Below, in pieces: positions 36,070 through 49,448 of a DNA stretch of 64,000 bases (the stretch's first letter is position 1; every line of letters starts with the position of its first letter). The translations under genes and the position numbers were made by a program. The DNA is taken from NCBI GenBank assembly GCA_037013685.1, contig CM072899.1:6490479-6554478 (forward strand). Direction: 5' to 3'. The stretch is from Acridotheres tristis (Eukaryota > Chordata > Aves > Passeriformes > Sturnidae). The notes under the pieces were generated by a model that did not search any database, had not been told where the DNA came from, and saw only the letters and a program-made list of their open reading frames with translations.

Positions 36070-36155
36070 TCATAGAAATCCTTAAATATACTGATTTGGA
36101 AGGGATCCACCAGGATCATCTGATATTTCCTTTGCACCTCACCCTGGTTCTGCAA
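36070..36155 (-). mobile_element. CR1 LINE 3' end fragment
   Basis: CATAGAAATCCTTAAATAT, GATTTGGAAGGGATCCACC and AGGATCATCTGATATTTCC match a CR1 3' end in antisense, diverged. Minus strand. Confidence 0.7.
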
Positions 36156-39100
36156 TGTAAAAGGAAACAAGTTTCTCATTCCGATCCCACCAGGAATGCT
36201 AAGGCACGAATATGGGGTGATGGTTTGGGGAATGTTTCACTGAAGAAGCTTTCCGTATACATAAATTTAATAAAAAAATAATATTCTCCAGTTGGTAACA
36301 GCTTTCTGCTGTTCTTTAATTTTGCACTTTTTCTTTTCTCTTGTAAATGACAAAGTAATTTTATTTTGACTGTGTTCTTGTTCTTGCACATTGTCTTACC
36401 CAGAGCAATGGTCTCTTAGAGCACTGTCACAAGAATATGCCAGAGACTGCCCAGAGACAAATGGAAATGAAATGTAAGTGATGCAGGGGAGCCAAGCCTG
36501 ATGTTAATAACCCAGTCTGTTTCAGACATACTTGTCCCACCATCATTCTTCTGAAGTATTTTTAATGCAACCCCTATTGAGGGAGACCTCAATAAGATGC
36601 CTACTCCTGCCCTTCCTGAAACCACCATGTTCATTTTTCTCCAATACATTTAACTGTGGTAACCTTTGGCTTTTAATCTGATTTATGACCCTTTTGAGAT
36701 GCTGTTGAGGTTATAGTTGAGGCCCTTAAACTGGACAAAATTAGTAGCAAATATAAATTTATTTGGTGAACTTACAATAAAAATTATATAGAAAAATCAG
36801 CACAGACAGGAAAACTCTTACATAAAAAATGATACTGAAATTAGCAGTCCTCTGCACCTATACACATTTATTCTAGCAGATATTCTGCCTGTCCTACTTT
36901 TGGGCAACTACTTTTGATCAAAATACTGCCAAAAAACGGTGGTCCTCATTTTGTAGTGCTTATTTTGGGTGAACAAAATTGTCTTCTGTCTTTAGATGTT
37001 CAATGATTATTTGAAAGCAACTTGATGAATAGAAGACCACATACTCCCACTTTGGGGAAATATATTTTTTGAGTGATTCATAATAATTAATCTTTGTCTA
37101 AGAGGAATGCATTAATTTCTCCTACTGGTGATGACTGTATTTCTGTTTCTTTTCTTATGTTAGATGGTTCTGCTCCAGAGGCATATTTGCTGATTAAATT
37201 GGACTGCAACTGGGCACTTAGGTTATGTCACTGTTACCCAAATGATCTTTTAAAGAACACAGAGTACTTGTTTTTGCTGCTCTTGCGTGCTCCACATTTA
37301 ATCATGGATCTTTGTAGCTTGTTATTTCTAAAATTCAGATTACTGTGACTTAAAAGCCTCTCTGTCCTTGCCAGTGCTCAGTGACATAAAATAAACCCAC
37401 ATATTAAGAAAAGAACCACAAAACTTGTCAAGTTGCACTGAGGAATGGAAAGAAAAAGCAAGAATGCTTTACTGCGATTTGAGAACACCGTCTGCAGCAC
37501 AGCTATAAAGGGAAATGCTAAAATAAGTTGATATTATCCATGTAGCCCGAACTGTGGTTTTGAGAGTGCTGTTACCCACAGCAGTACCCCTGGGGCAGGG
37601 GAGCCCTCCTGGGTGTGGTGTCCAGGGATGGGTGAGACACAGACACCCTGCAGGAGTGGGTCCATGCCCTGAGGAACGTGCAAGCACCACTGGGCAGCAG
37701 GAGTGGGAAGGGGAAAACACAGGGAAAGATTCCCCACCAGTGTCCTGCTGCTCCTTGGTGACACCAGCCACCAAACTCCTGCAGGTTTGCTTCTCCCCAC
37801 CCTTGCTGGGCTGGCTGAGACCCTTGAGCTGCCAGTGCAGAGCAGAGTGTCTGTTTCCATCTTCCTCCCACTGCCTCCTCCTCCTCCTGGTCACGGGGAC
37901 TGCCGCGGGATGGAGAGCTGGCACAGCCTCGATGCTTGATGGGCTGAAGTGCTCCAAGTTCCTTTTTTAGTAAATTGCTTTGTCTCCAAAGTGCTACAGA
38001 GCAAAGCCCGCTCACCCTGTGCCTCCCTTCTTGCTCTTGGCCTGCTGGAGGTGCCAGGGTGATGTGCCAGAAATGCTCCTCATCCCCAGAGATGGAGCAT
38101 CCCAGGTCCTGCAGCTGTGTCCCATACCCCAGTCAGTGCTAGGTTTCCCCAGGACAAGTGGCCTGTCCTCCAGCACGTCCCTCTCTGGTGAGGCCTGGTG
38201 GCAGCATTGCTCCTTTGTTCTTTTAAAACATGGCATCTAAGGAATGGACAGAAACCAACAACTCTTTTTTTCTTTTTGGCCCGGGTAACAAATAGCTTGC
38301 CTGCAGCTGTAAAACACTGCACTTGGGCAGGGTTCCACTGCCTGCAGGATGAATTGAAGGGCTCTGCACAGCTTCATTAGTTCTTTCCATACCCAGTTTT
38401 GCCTTTTCCTTGCTGCTCCTCCACAGCCAACAATGGTGCTGCTGGGGCATGGCCAGGGTGCCAGGGAGGAAAATCATACAAGGGGTGATGAGGGCAATTA
38501 CCTGTCTCTCAGTTTGGCTGTGCTCCATTCCCAGCTCTGATGCCTTCCAATTTCAGACAGGGCTTTAGCCCTAAGTCTTTGCCAGCATTTCACCACATGA
38601 ACTATTTCCTTGTCCAGACAAACACCTCTTCCAGGTCAGATGATAGTTTGGGATGGGGATGGCTGACATCAAGCTGGCCTCAGTGGAGCTGCCCAAGGAA
38701 GGGCTGTGAGGAGTGGGTGGGTGGACAGGGACCAGAACCAGGTAAGAGAGGCTTTGGGTGGAATACAGGAGTCAGGGAGATGCTGGAAGCTAATGAGCTG
38801 ATAACAAGGCTGGTAAAGAAAGTGTGGAGATAAACACAATGAGAATTAAGCAGGAGAGGTGATTGGAGACTGGATGTGGGGATCCACAAGGACATAAACA
38901 GTGAATATAAAACAGGAATGGAATTAGGGTGAAGAGGACAAACTTACCTAAGAGGTGAGGTTGCAATGAGGGCAGGACATCTGGGGCTGCAGATAAGAAG
39001 GGACAGACTGACATTCAAATATTTAAGGAACTTCTGTTATCTATCAGGAAGTTTTCTCTGTGTCTGTACAGAGCTCAGTGCTCCTGGTTCAGCTCTGAGC

Positions 39101-41000
39101 TCTGGCAAAGGGTCCCTGCCTGTCCCATTCCAGAGGCCACCTGCATTTCTGGCAGAATGTAGAGCAGGTGCCTGCACATGCACTGTCTGTGTGGCTTCAT
39201 GAGAAGCATGTGAGAGTGACTCTGGTTTGGGGAAATCCTGTGCTGCACAGTGGTGCCATCCTTGGTGACACGACAGGGTACTTCTGGGTGTTGAGGCACG
39301 TTTTATTTATATTTTTGTTTATTTATTTCTAAATAAATGGTCTTCTGCCATGCTGGGTGGCTGTGCTCCAGTGTCAGATCTTGGAAGTACCATATTCTCT
39401 TTCAGATTCACCTTCCTAGGTGATGGGAGGTGAGTGTGGGACTTCAGGGCAAGGCAAGATGGTCCCAAGATTAAGGTCTCATGCATTTGAATGCCCTTCC
39501 CATGAAATGGGTTCAATTGCCTCAGTTACCCAAACTAAACTCATTCAGGGTGATTGCTTCTGTGGTTTTGGCCAGGGACTGGGGTTTTTTGCAGATGTTG
39601 CATACTCCCAGTTGAAATAGATATTAATGAGAGCTGAGTATGTACACATGTACATACACATGTACAGTGTAAAGGCCCTTGTAAAGTTTTTTGGACAGTT
39701 TGGACACCCCAAAATTTCTGAAACTTTTAAATTTTATTTTTACTATTTCTCATCCCTCCCGGTTCTCACAGCATGTGATTTAGCTGCAGGAATACTTCTG
39801 TTGGTTTTGGATGATCCACTAATTAGAAGTACAGAAAACCCATGAGGATATGAACAATTTTCTCTTACGTGCTCAAGCAACAGGCAGCAAGTAAGGCTTG
39901 GTGCAATGCAATAAACAGCAAGTTGAAAAATCAAACATAAAATCATTAAAATGTATCCCCCATGCAAATGAAGGACAGAAAACTCCTAGGAAAATCTCTG
40001 GGAATTCAGCTGCTCTTGCATAAATCCAGTTAGTGTGAAGGTGGTATTCATGTATTTCAGTGAGGTAAGGTCCCATTTGAACTTCATATTTGACCTTGGA
40101 TCACATTTATTCTGACACAAGGTGTTAAGTTGCACTGTGAATAAAACAGTCAGTTACTGATGGAGTAACTTCTGTGTGCCTTGAGGGATGGTGATGCTAC
40201 TGGCCCATGTATTAGAGGCTGAAGATGGCTGTTCAGTTTCTACATCTCTGAACCCTGTTGGGAACCTGAACTGCTCACCTGAACACTCATTTTTTAATGT
40301 GTTTTTTACTAAAACAGTTTAAAGGCATCTCTGAATTCTTGCTTGTTTGTCATAATGGAGGGGAAAAAAAACACCAAATGGGAATTTTAAAAAGGATTTT
40401 CTTTGTGACTTCAGCTCCTCATTAGGAGGTTTATGATCAGGCTTAGGGAAAGCTTTCCCTGAATTATTTTAAGGTTCTAATGATAAAAACCTTGGGGAGG
40501 TCATGCACATGAGGAATTTAATACCCATTCAGAACCATCTGGCATTAGATTACATGCAGGGAAAGAACAAAATCTGGCACTAGTGCTTATCTCCATTAAC
40601 CCAGAGTACAGGCTGATATGATTGTAACAGAGAAAATACCCTCACTCTTTCACCAGGAAGAGCTCTTAATAGACCTGGGCTAAATTGGCTTATAAAACCA
40701 AAGACTTATTGAAGCGTGGGTCTGCCATCTCATTGAGTGCATTTGCTTTGGATTTTAGTGTGTATTTCATATCTCTTTAACCTTGTCAACTAACATGCTA
40801 AGGTATAAAATATTGCTGGGATGAAGAACTGTGCAGCTCCTAACTGACTCTGTGAGAGTTACTAATGTAATCATAATGCTGAAGTAGAACCTGCTCCCAT
40901 GCTGCTCCTGCCTCTTCTCTAGAGCATCACAGAGTGCACAGTCCCAGTGCCACTCTCAGCAGAACTGCTGATGTCAGTCGTGACAGGTAACCTTCCCTCC
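36156..41000. other. non-coding stretch with a GC-richer patch
   Basis: The 37550-38250 part is GC-richer and gives overlapping frames of up to 162 codons on both strands at once. That pattern is typical of GC-rich non-coding DNA; none resembles a known protein. A TTTA-rich run lies at 39301-39340 and short ACACATGTACA repeats at 39641-39665. Confidence 0.5.
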
Positions 41001-41055
41001 AAGACTCTGAACCACCTAAGCACGTGCTTGGCCTGAAGCAAACTGACCAGTGAGT
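41001..41055 (+). mobile_element. ancient amniote repeat remnant, short
   Basis: CACCTAAGCACGTGCTTGG and GAAGCAAACTGACCAGTGAG resemble the CACTTAAGCA-type body of the repeat seen at 22679. Very short and tentative. Confidence 0.3.
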
Positions 41056-41771
41056 GCTTTGGTCCAAACCCAGCTGAGGGAGTGAGCAATGCCAGGGAAA
41101 TTATCCTTTCTCATCCAGATGAGCTGCCTTTCACCCCACCTGCTGGGCAGGTTCTCTTCAGCCTCCTGAGCTGCTCATTACTGCTGCACCATTTTCATCT
41201 TGTCATCCTCCATCAGCATCCTCCATGGAGGGTTTCTCTTGGCCCTCCAAATTTTCTCTCCTCTTCCCTCCTTTCCCAGCTTGGTGCAGTCTTAGCTGCT
41301 CTCTTTCAGCCAATGTTATGATTCACTTGCTACATGGAAAGCAAAACCATATGGAAGACAAGATAAAGGCCATTTATCTCAAAGTCTACTGAGATGTGAA
41401 CATCTCAAATTAAGGCTGCAGTTCAGCCAGGCTGTCTTGCACATGTTGCTGTCATCTCTTTCCACCAGAACAGAGATGGACTCCTGCGTCAGCCAAAACA
41501 ATCTTCTTCACTTGTCATCTGCTTTGTACTTAACACAGCCTTGCATGCAAAACATTCAAAGGAAAAAAGAAAAAAAATATTATTATGTCTTTTCCTTTGT
41601 TCTGAGAAGTCACCTGTGCCAGCTTTCCCTTTGAAAACTGCCGTCTGGTGAAAGAAATTGCTATCATCCTGAGATAAGGCTGAGTTTGGTAAATGCTACA
41701 TGCATCAAGCTTGGAAAAGGAAAGTTTGTGCTATATTCATTAATAAATGCCTCTCCCCGCGTAGCTGAAAG
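41056..41771. other. non-coding stretch
   Basis: Nothing recognised. Confidence 0.55.
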
Positions 41772-41895
41772 AGGATCACAGAACGACTTGTGTTGGAAGG
41801 AGCATAAAGATCATCTTGTTCCACTCCTCCTGCCATGGGTAGGGACTATCTTTCACTAAACCAAGCAGGTCCAAGCCCCATCTAGCCTAGCCTGG
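41772..41895 (-). mobile_element. CR1 LINE 3' end fragment
   Basis: GATCACAGAACGACTTGTG, TTGGAAGGAGCATAAAGATC, CCTGCCATGGGTAGGGAC, ACTAAACCAAGCAGG and CCAAGCCCCATCTAGCC follow the CR1 3' end in antisense. Minus strand, 5'-truncated. Confidence 0.85.
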
Positions 41896-43722
41896 TGTTA
41901 TTATAATGGTTGATATTATTCAATTATTAGCTGCTTCAAGGAAGGGAGACCCAGCAGGGTGATGTCCCAGTGATGCTGGCAGTGCAGGCAGGGGAGGGGC
42001 AGCAAGAACAGAACGTGACCCAGGACAGTGCTCCGAGGTGTCCCCAAGCCTGCTCAGCCAAGCAGGAGCTCAAACATGGAACCAGGTGTTTAATGCTCCT
42101 GATCTGACACCATCTCCCTGCTTCCTTTCTGCAGGGAGTCCCCAACAACAATTGAAATAACAGCTCATCTAGTTTGGGGTGAAAGCCTCCATCTTCCACA
42201 CTTCTGGAGAATGAAGAGATAGGGTGCTGGTGGATGTCTGCTGGCACCTTTCTGCTTTCTTCCTGCAGTTGTAGTGCATTCACTGATGGAGTTATGCTGC
42301 AGTTGGAAACCAGAACCCAGGACAGCCTTTTCCCTGGCTTCATTTATAGACACAAATAGACTCTCACAGCCATTTGTATCTGGTTCTTTCTATCAGCACA
42401 AGAGTTTCATTACCTCTCTAAAATGGTGCTGAAGAGGAGCAAGACCAGCAACAAAAGGAAGAGCTGGAACAGGAACACAAAGGAGCAAAGAGCAGGAGGC
42501 TGCCATGAGAGCAGGCAATTAATGGCAGGTATCAAAGGGGCTGTTGGAAACAGCCAGTTTTCCTGTGAGTGTTCATCTTTTGAGTAGGAGCTGCCATTGG
42601 ATTGCATCAGGGTCACTGTGGTCTGAAGTGCATTTTTAACAGGGAAAAAAGTTTTTCCCACCTCCAGTTTTGAACTTTGCAGAATGAGCTTGCAAAGTTA
42701 ATGACAGGCCTTTAAATTTGCTCATATTGTGGAGCTGTGAAGCTAGTAATGAGGAAAAAAGATGCAAGCAATTATGTTTTAAATAAACACCCACCATGTT
42801 ATTAAAAACTACCTGAAAAGATACTTCAGCAGTGTAAATTCCATCTTTCAAGCACTTTATCCCAGCTGTCCTGTGTGAGAAACTGTGCATCAGAGGGTTT
42901 GTGAAGTGTGGGAATCACTGAGTAATTCCATGCAGGCAGTACCAAGCTCTCAGCTGCTTTCCCAGACTCCTCATGAAACTCTCATATTCAGGTCCCAGTT
43001 TTGTTGTTACTTTGCCCCTATTGTGCTGAGAGTCTTCTGCCTATGCAAGACCCCACATGCTGAACGAGACAAGGCAAATGGGAAGATGGGCAAGGGGAGG
43101 AACAAAACATGATTGAGAGGTATAGCAGACTATGACTGTGCTGTCTACTGATTCTGGACTGAGCTGAGAGTGAATATCTCTCATACCCTGTCAGCCACAG
43201 CCATGCTGACACAGTCTGGGTGCTCCACTTGCGTAAGCAGTGCTATTGCCATCTTTCAATCATTGCTCTTGGAGAACTGCTCAAACTCTCACACTTTGAA
43301 TGATTCCAGCTGTTCCCCACTCCCTCAGAGATACCATGAGAAAGCAGTCCCTTACACTGAGATTACTTTAGTGATATCAAAGGGTGTGGAAGAAGGTTGC
43401 TAATTACTAAACCCTCAAGGTATGAAGATATAAATAGCCCTGGAGCAGTGAGAACAGATCCAAATCTGCAGACTAACATTATCTTGGGATGAAAGCATTA
43501 TGTTTAGGCTGATCCCACTAGAGAAGAGTGATTAAACATTCCTGTTGAGGGCTTGTTTTGATTGATAAAGCTCCTTGTTGGATTGTGCAGCTTATTATCA
43601 ATTTATTGAGCCACCTGCCAAGGCTGAGCCAGGAGCAGTGGTAGCAAGAACATAGTCTGGGATGAGCAATCATGAGGGAAAGTTCTGCCTTGTACTTTTA
43701 GTTATATAAATCACTCAATCAT

Positions 43723-43743
43723 TCAATCAATCAATCAATCAAT
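43723..43743. repeat. (TCAA)5 microsatellite
   Basis: Five perfect TCAA units, with degenerate CAATCATT units upstream. Confidence 0.9.
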
Positions 43744-46489
43744 ACATATCTCAATTCCCTTTGCTCAAAGTCAAAAATGCTTTGGGGTCCAGCTAAAAGG
43801 CAAAAAATTTGTGATAAACAGCGGACACTCATCAACTGAGCATTTGCTGAAAAAGTGAGCTTATCCTACCCAATGTGCTTATGGCAGAGGGGAAATGTCA
43901 GGGCTGGGAGAGATGGAAATCACACAATTGCCTGTTCTTGATCTCTTTGCATACTCAGGAGCCACATCCCTTGTCTCATAGCCCTGGTGACAGTTCATTC
44001 TCTCTTCATTCCAGCACAACTACAACTAGCAAACCAGTCAGCTGCTCTTAAATGGCCCTCATGCATTTCCATATAATTTACTGCACTCCTCCACACTTTC
44101 CATAGGGATTACTTATGGGGGTTTTTTAATCTCCTACGCTGAGTCTCTTGAACATTACACAAAGCAGCCACTTGCAGTGGCTTGACAGCACTGTGCTCAA
44201 TGTAGAGATCTTGGATTTAAAGCGAAGGCTGTCTCAAGGGAAAAGGAGGAAAAGGACATAAACCAAACCAAGCTTCCCTTCAAAATACCAGCCCAGCCAT
44301 AAGTGTGGACTTGCACAGCTGTTCCCAAGGGCAGGATCAGAGCACTGTGTGTCAGGAGCTCTTCTGCAGGACCACACAAGTTTACTGCTGCTCTTAAATC
44401 CCAGCCTCGCAACTGGTAAATTCCTGCCAAGTTGTTTGAGATGGGGGTACCTGGGAAGTGTTAGATGAGTCTGCATTGCATCATGAGAACACTGTTTGCA
44501 CTTAATTATGCATATCCCTCCCCTCCCAGCAGACAGATGCTGCATCCACAAAGTGAGAAAGAAACACAGTTTTCAAGTGGAATCTGATAGGAAGAAGCCT
44601 AAAAGCAAGCTTGAGACAATCCCAGCAATGGAGATCCTCATGGTATTGCACAGTTCAGACCAGTGGATGCTAGTTTTCTCTGCAGCAACAATTCCCATCT
44701 ATCCCAGTCCAGCTAACATCCTAATTCAAACAGGCTGTCTTGCACTTCTGCCTCCTTGTGCTGGAATGCTAGTGGAGAGGTCCTGACCTCCCTTTTCTCC
44801 CTTGGGTCCTCTCTGTGAGTCCATCTTTCAGCCAAAATTCTGGATGTTATCTCCTGCCAGGTGTTCTGGATGGTGCTCATCATAACAGCCTTACCCAAAG
44901 CCTGTTAAGATCCCTCACCACGATTACCCTGCCTCTGTGTCTGAGGCAGCAGCTTAATAGGCACCAACTGGGCTAATTCACGTTCAAAACAGACTGGTCT
45001 TCCAGGGATGGATGATGGGCAGGCAGGAAAGCCTCCCTCAGTTTTGCTGGCCCACAGCATAAACTGCAGCATCACCCTGCCGTGTTTGAGCAGAGCAGAT
45101 GCCCTGTAAACAGACACAGCTGGTGGATGAACACAGCTTCATCACCAGCCAACACCTGCCTGAATTAAATCCCAGCCTGTTTATTCCCTGGAATGGCTGG
45201 AAGACAAGGTATTTCTCCTTCATAGAGCAATCCCAGGGTGTACTTAGGACAAATGTGCAAATCAGGCTTTTGGAAGCAATTCACTGGAAGTGTGAGTCTC
45301 CAGTGGCATTTCTAACTTGGGCTCATTACTCACGAGGCTGTTGTGTGTACTCAGGGGCTTTACCCTTTCATCCTCCCCTTATTTACATGTCAAATCCCCC
45401 ATGCCCTGATCCAAGACAGGAAATTTCTTTTCTGTTTACATCAAGCCATGGTGATGCAGACACTAATCTGGCACAAGCCTGGGCTGCTGTATGGGGGTGA
45501 TGCTTTTCTCACCATCTCCCTCACTCTGGTTCTATAATTTATGGGTTTGGGCTTTAATTCTGTGGGTACTTTAAAGAAGTCCCAGAAGGTATGATGGGAA
45601 AATACGTTTATCAGGCATGATACAGCTGAGTGAATAAAGTAAATGTTTCTCTACTCATGAAATGCAAATTTATCAGGGAAACTTTCAGTTTACCTTGTTC
45701 AACAATTTCGCAGATGGGGATTATTGCCTTGGGTAAGGAATTCGTCCATATTTTGTCCTGGCAGTTCATCTGCATGAAGCCCCTTGACACAAAGTTTTAA
45801 TTCCTGCAGCTGCCCCAGTTCTGCTTCTCTATAGGATGGTTTTCTGTACAAAACAGGGTGCCTGCTGCAGTTTCACTTTAAAACTTAGTCTAACTAAATC
45901 TGTCACTTACTTAGGAACATTCTGGATTTTTAAACAGGAGAAGGAAGATATATGTGAGCAAAGTGGCACTTTGACACTCTTCAAAATTTCAAGTGTCTTT
46001 TTAGGTGGGTGTGTGAATTCATTCTGTAGATGAATTAATTTTTTTTCATATATATTCATTTTAATATGTATTAGGACTCCAATAAAATATTGGGTTGCTT
46101 AAAAATTACCAGCAAAACCCCACAACAAACAAAAACACACCCCAACCAACAGTTTAGTTTTCCTGTTTACTTTGGCATGTGGTTTAAACACATTCTTCTC
46201 AATACACCAAGGCTAGTTGGTGTCTTGCTTATTTGACACATTCAGAAAACATATGTGTCTAGCTTTGCAGCTGAAATGTGAGACATCATTGCAATTAAAT
46301 GTTTATGTGCTGAGAAACACAGTGTCTTTATACAGCACAAGGCACTGTGTATAATGCATATTAAATACTAGATATTCAATGCATACTGAATATTGTTAGG
46401 TGGAAAGTGTTTCTTTTGCTACAATCGTCATTGTTTTCTTTATAGTTCTAGGAAGTTATCCCACACTCTGTTCTAAATGTGTTTTCAAA

Positions 46490-46532
46490 TTTAATGAAGT
46501 GTCTGGTTTAATGAAGTGTCTGTTTTAATGAC
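46490..46532. repeat. 17-bp tandem repeat, about 2.5 units
   Basis: TTTAATGAAGTGTCTG at 46490 and 46507, with a partial third copy TTTTAATGA after it. Confidence 0.85.
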
Positions 46533-47410
46533 ATAGGAATCCCAGTCAGAAAACCTCATTATGTGAAGATGAGAAGAGGGGGGGGTTTCATCCCAAATCC
46601 TGTTCCCCTATGAGGCAATAGCTCAGGTTCTGTTCTGGAAAAAGTACCACGAAGGTGAACTCATGGATATCACAGCTTTTCAGCTTTCTCCAGAATATGG
46701 TAAACTTAACAGTAGGTGGAAGTTTTCATTATTAAATTCCGTTCGGAACTGAGAAACTGATATTCATTCACATTCAAGGCTTCTGAGTCTGATTGTGTGT
46801 CATCTGGCCATTTAATTATTCAATAAGCAGTGCTGGCCAAGGAATGTAAAACGAAATTGCTGTAAATTAGCTGTGGTATGAGACAGTCCCTATAATTGAT
46901 GTTGCTTTTGCACAAACTTTCTCACAACTTTTTGGCATTGAATTACTTCTGGTTTCCACATTATAGCCAGGTAGTATTCCATAGTGCAAGATCTCCTACC
47001 TGTATTAGGGGTGTTTTTTGTTGTGAGGGGGAGGACATGCTGTACTTCAAAGTGAGTTTAATTCAGCTGCTACATGGGCAGTGACTTGCCAGAATGAAAG
47101 CTATTTTTGTGGCTTGAACAACAGAAAAGCAATTGAGATTTCGTGGAAAACTGTTTGGATCCTGCTGCAGCTGGGAGGCTGGAAGTGTCTGTCTCTGCAG
47201 GACTCCTGGACGTCCCTTCTGGTTACACATGTGCCTAAGTATTCTGTGGAACAGAGCCCTCAGAGCAAGCAGAAACACCCACACACTTCCACAGACTATC
47301 CAGGGACACAAACACTTTCCAATCTTTCCCCAGAAAAACTCGCCTTGCCCTTGCCTTGCTGAGAAGCTCAAGTTCAGCAGTAAAGGCAGCTCTGCCCAGA
47401 TCACCAGTTA

Positions 47411-47735
47411 GAAAACTAATATTTATTCTTGCTTTAAGAAAATATTATACCTTCTAAGTATACCCTTGCATTGCCCTGGCTGTATGCAGCTGGTTTGGGA
47501 TGAGATGCCTGCAGAATCTGGCTAGAACAACACTAATAAAACAAGAACCCAGAAATCCTTCAGTTGCATCAGGAAGAGTATTCTACAGCCAGAGGAAAAC
47601 CCAGCACCTCAGATACTCCCTGAGAGATGCACAGAGATCTGTTCCTCCCACACCAGCTGCATACAGCCAGAGCAATGAAAGGGTATACTTAGAGGGTATA
47701 ATCTTTTCTTAAAGCAAGAATAAATGTTAGTCTTC
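47411..47735. repeat. long inverted repeat, 90-bp arms, 145-bp loop
   Basis: Left arm 47411-47500 and right arm 47646-47735 are reverse complements at 83 of 90 positions with no indel; the loop is 47501-47645. A transcript from either strand would fold into a roughly 90-bp hairpin. No clear target duplication flanks it, and outside the arms the complementarity stops. Possible explanations are a MITE or foldback transposon whose terminal duplication has decayed, an inverted duplication, or a hairpin precursor of small RNA or editing substrate. No coding frame of note lies inside. Confidence 0.9.
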
Positions 47736-47754
47736 CCTGAGCTAGAAGAAATAT

Positions 47755-47803
47755 TTATTAGATGTGCTTAAGCATGTGTGTTGCTCTAGGATCAGGCAAG
47801 AAA
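47755..47803 (-). mobile_element. ancient amniote repeat remnant
   Basis: GATGTGCTTAAGCATGTG and TTGCTCTAGGATCAGGC match, in the opposite orientation, the old repeat pattern seen at 22679. It lies 20 bp past the long inverted repeat. Tentative. Confidence 0.35.
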
Positions 47804-49448
47804 ACGAACTGTGACTCTTAACTCATGTTGTAGGTATGAGGAAGGATGGAGAGCAGCTGGCCCCTGCCTGGATACTCAGACTGAACAACAAAACCAGTTA
47901 GGTCAGGGTTTTCCTCACTCACACTCCTGCTGGGTCACTCAGTCAGAGCTGGCCGGCTGCTCTGCTCTCTGCACTGCAGCGCTCAGGATGGACCTGGAGC
48001 TTTTACTGCTCTGGGAGGCTCAGCAAGCTGGGGAAGTTCTGCCTGGCCAGCAGGACAGGAAACCTTCTGTGCCCGCTGAAAACCCCACCATGAAGCAAAA
48101 GACTTAGAAGATATTATTTATTTGATTGCTTAAATTTGTTGTCTCTATTGTGTCACACAGAGAGACTGTGCCTGCAGGGAGATGCCTGGAAGGAAGGATG
48201 TGCCTCTGACTGCCCAAAGCCCAGCTTTTCTCCATGTGCAGCACGTTCACTTCTGTTGGCACTGAATTGATGCTGCTGCAGGTCCAGCCTGGCCTGAGCC
48301 CCCTGGTCCCCACTGCTGGGTTGTGAGTGTGGTTCTGCTGAGGCAGACTGGGGGGACAAGTGTCCCTGAGTGCCACCACAGTGGTGCTGCTCCAGGGCTG
48401 CAGTGCAGGTGCAGCAAAGGCAGCATCAGCCTCACCGAGCCAGGAGAACCTGGACTGGGCAGAAAACAACCTGGAGTGGCCAAAAAACAACCTGGCTTTG
48501 AGCATTTCCAGGGAGGATTCTGTGCACCCACTGAGTTCCTGCCTGCCTGCTGGCCACAGTGTAACCTGAAGGTTGATGAATCCAGCCTACATTTTGACCT
48601 GAATGGCTTTTTGTTTAAAGTTTGTCAATTTTTTGAGAACGCATGGGTGAAATTTCCTTTTTCCATTTGAAAGAAAAGAAAAATGTGCACATTGAAAGAT
48701 GCAAAAGGCATTCAAGAAATGCACAGATCATCATTTCAGGCATTCTGGGCAGCAGGATTGAGTGAAATTGTTTACAACATCTGTTTTGATATTAGAATGG
48801 TTTTAAACTGTAAAGTTCACTAAACAATTTTGTGTAAATAAATCTTTCCTAGGTAACTTTTAGTCTGTTCCATTGTTTTCTCAGTCAGTATTGCCTGCTC
48901 TGCCAAACATCAGTGCAGTTGTGTAACTACAGCATGACACTTTTAGCTAGATAAGCCAATGCTTTCTCATGACACTGCAAAAAAGAAATATATACAAATA
49001 AATAGATTCAGAGACAATTTGTCCAACAATAATCTATAGCACAGAGGGGATTCTGGAGTTATCTTCAAAGTATATGTTGATGTTCTTAAAATGACCTATG
49101 AACATCTCTCTAGTCTGTAAGGAGTCCAGAGGGATTTTTGATATAATAGATTTGGGTTATTAAATTACTCTTGGAAATGTGGAGCCGACCTCCAGTGGCA
49201 AATATTTCTGTGAAAACATTGGCAAACATTTAATTTGGTGAATTTTCCTCTAGTGTTTCTGTCCTAAAATCAAAATAAACAATAAAAACACATTGGATGG
49301 GGCAAGAAAACACAATAAGCCTATTTTCCTGCATTTTCTGACAAGTGATACTGTCTAACTGCTAATAAATAATGGACACGCCTACTCTTAGCAGATACTC
49401 CCAGTTCAAGATGACTTGGAGCTTGCATGTAAAGTGAGATTAACTCAC
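47804..49448. other. non-coding stretch, GC-richer at 47.8-48.6 kb
   Basis: Open frames up to 133 codons occur on both strands at 48104-48670 without recognisable similarity, and a three-unit 21-bp repeat sits among them. The rest is AT-rich and empty. Confidence 0.5.
48441..48503. repeat. 21-bp tandem repeat, three units
   Basis: AACCTGG recurs at 48447, 48468 and 48489, exactly 21 bp apart, within similar AAAACAACCTGGAGTGGCCA-type units. Because 21 is a multiple of three, overlapping open frames show a seven-residue repeat; that does not make them genes. Confidence 0.8.

Larger units (their letters stand above)
41896..47410. other. non-coding stretch, no gene recognised
   Basis: Contains a (TCAA)5 run (43723-43743), an A/C-rich tract (46111-46155) and a 17-bp tandem repeat (46490-46532). 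The octamer ATGCAAAT occurs near 45662. Open frames reach about 135 codons without similarity. Confidence 0.5.

Noticed and set aside
37469..38015. Overlapping open frames of 108-162 codons on both strands
   Set aside because: Simultaneous openness in several frames is expected in GC-richer DNA. Nothing resembles a known protein.
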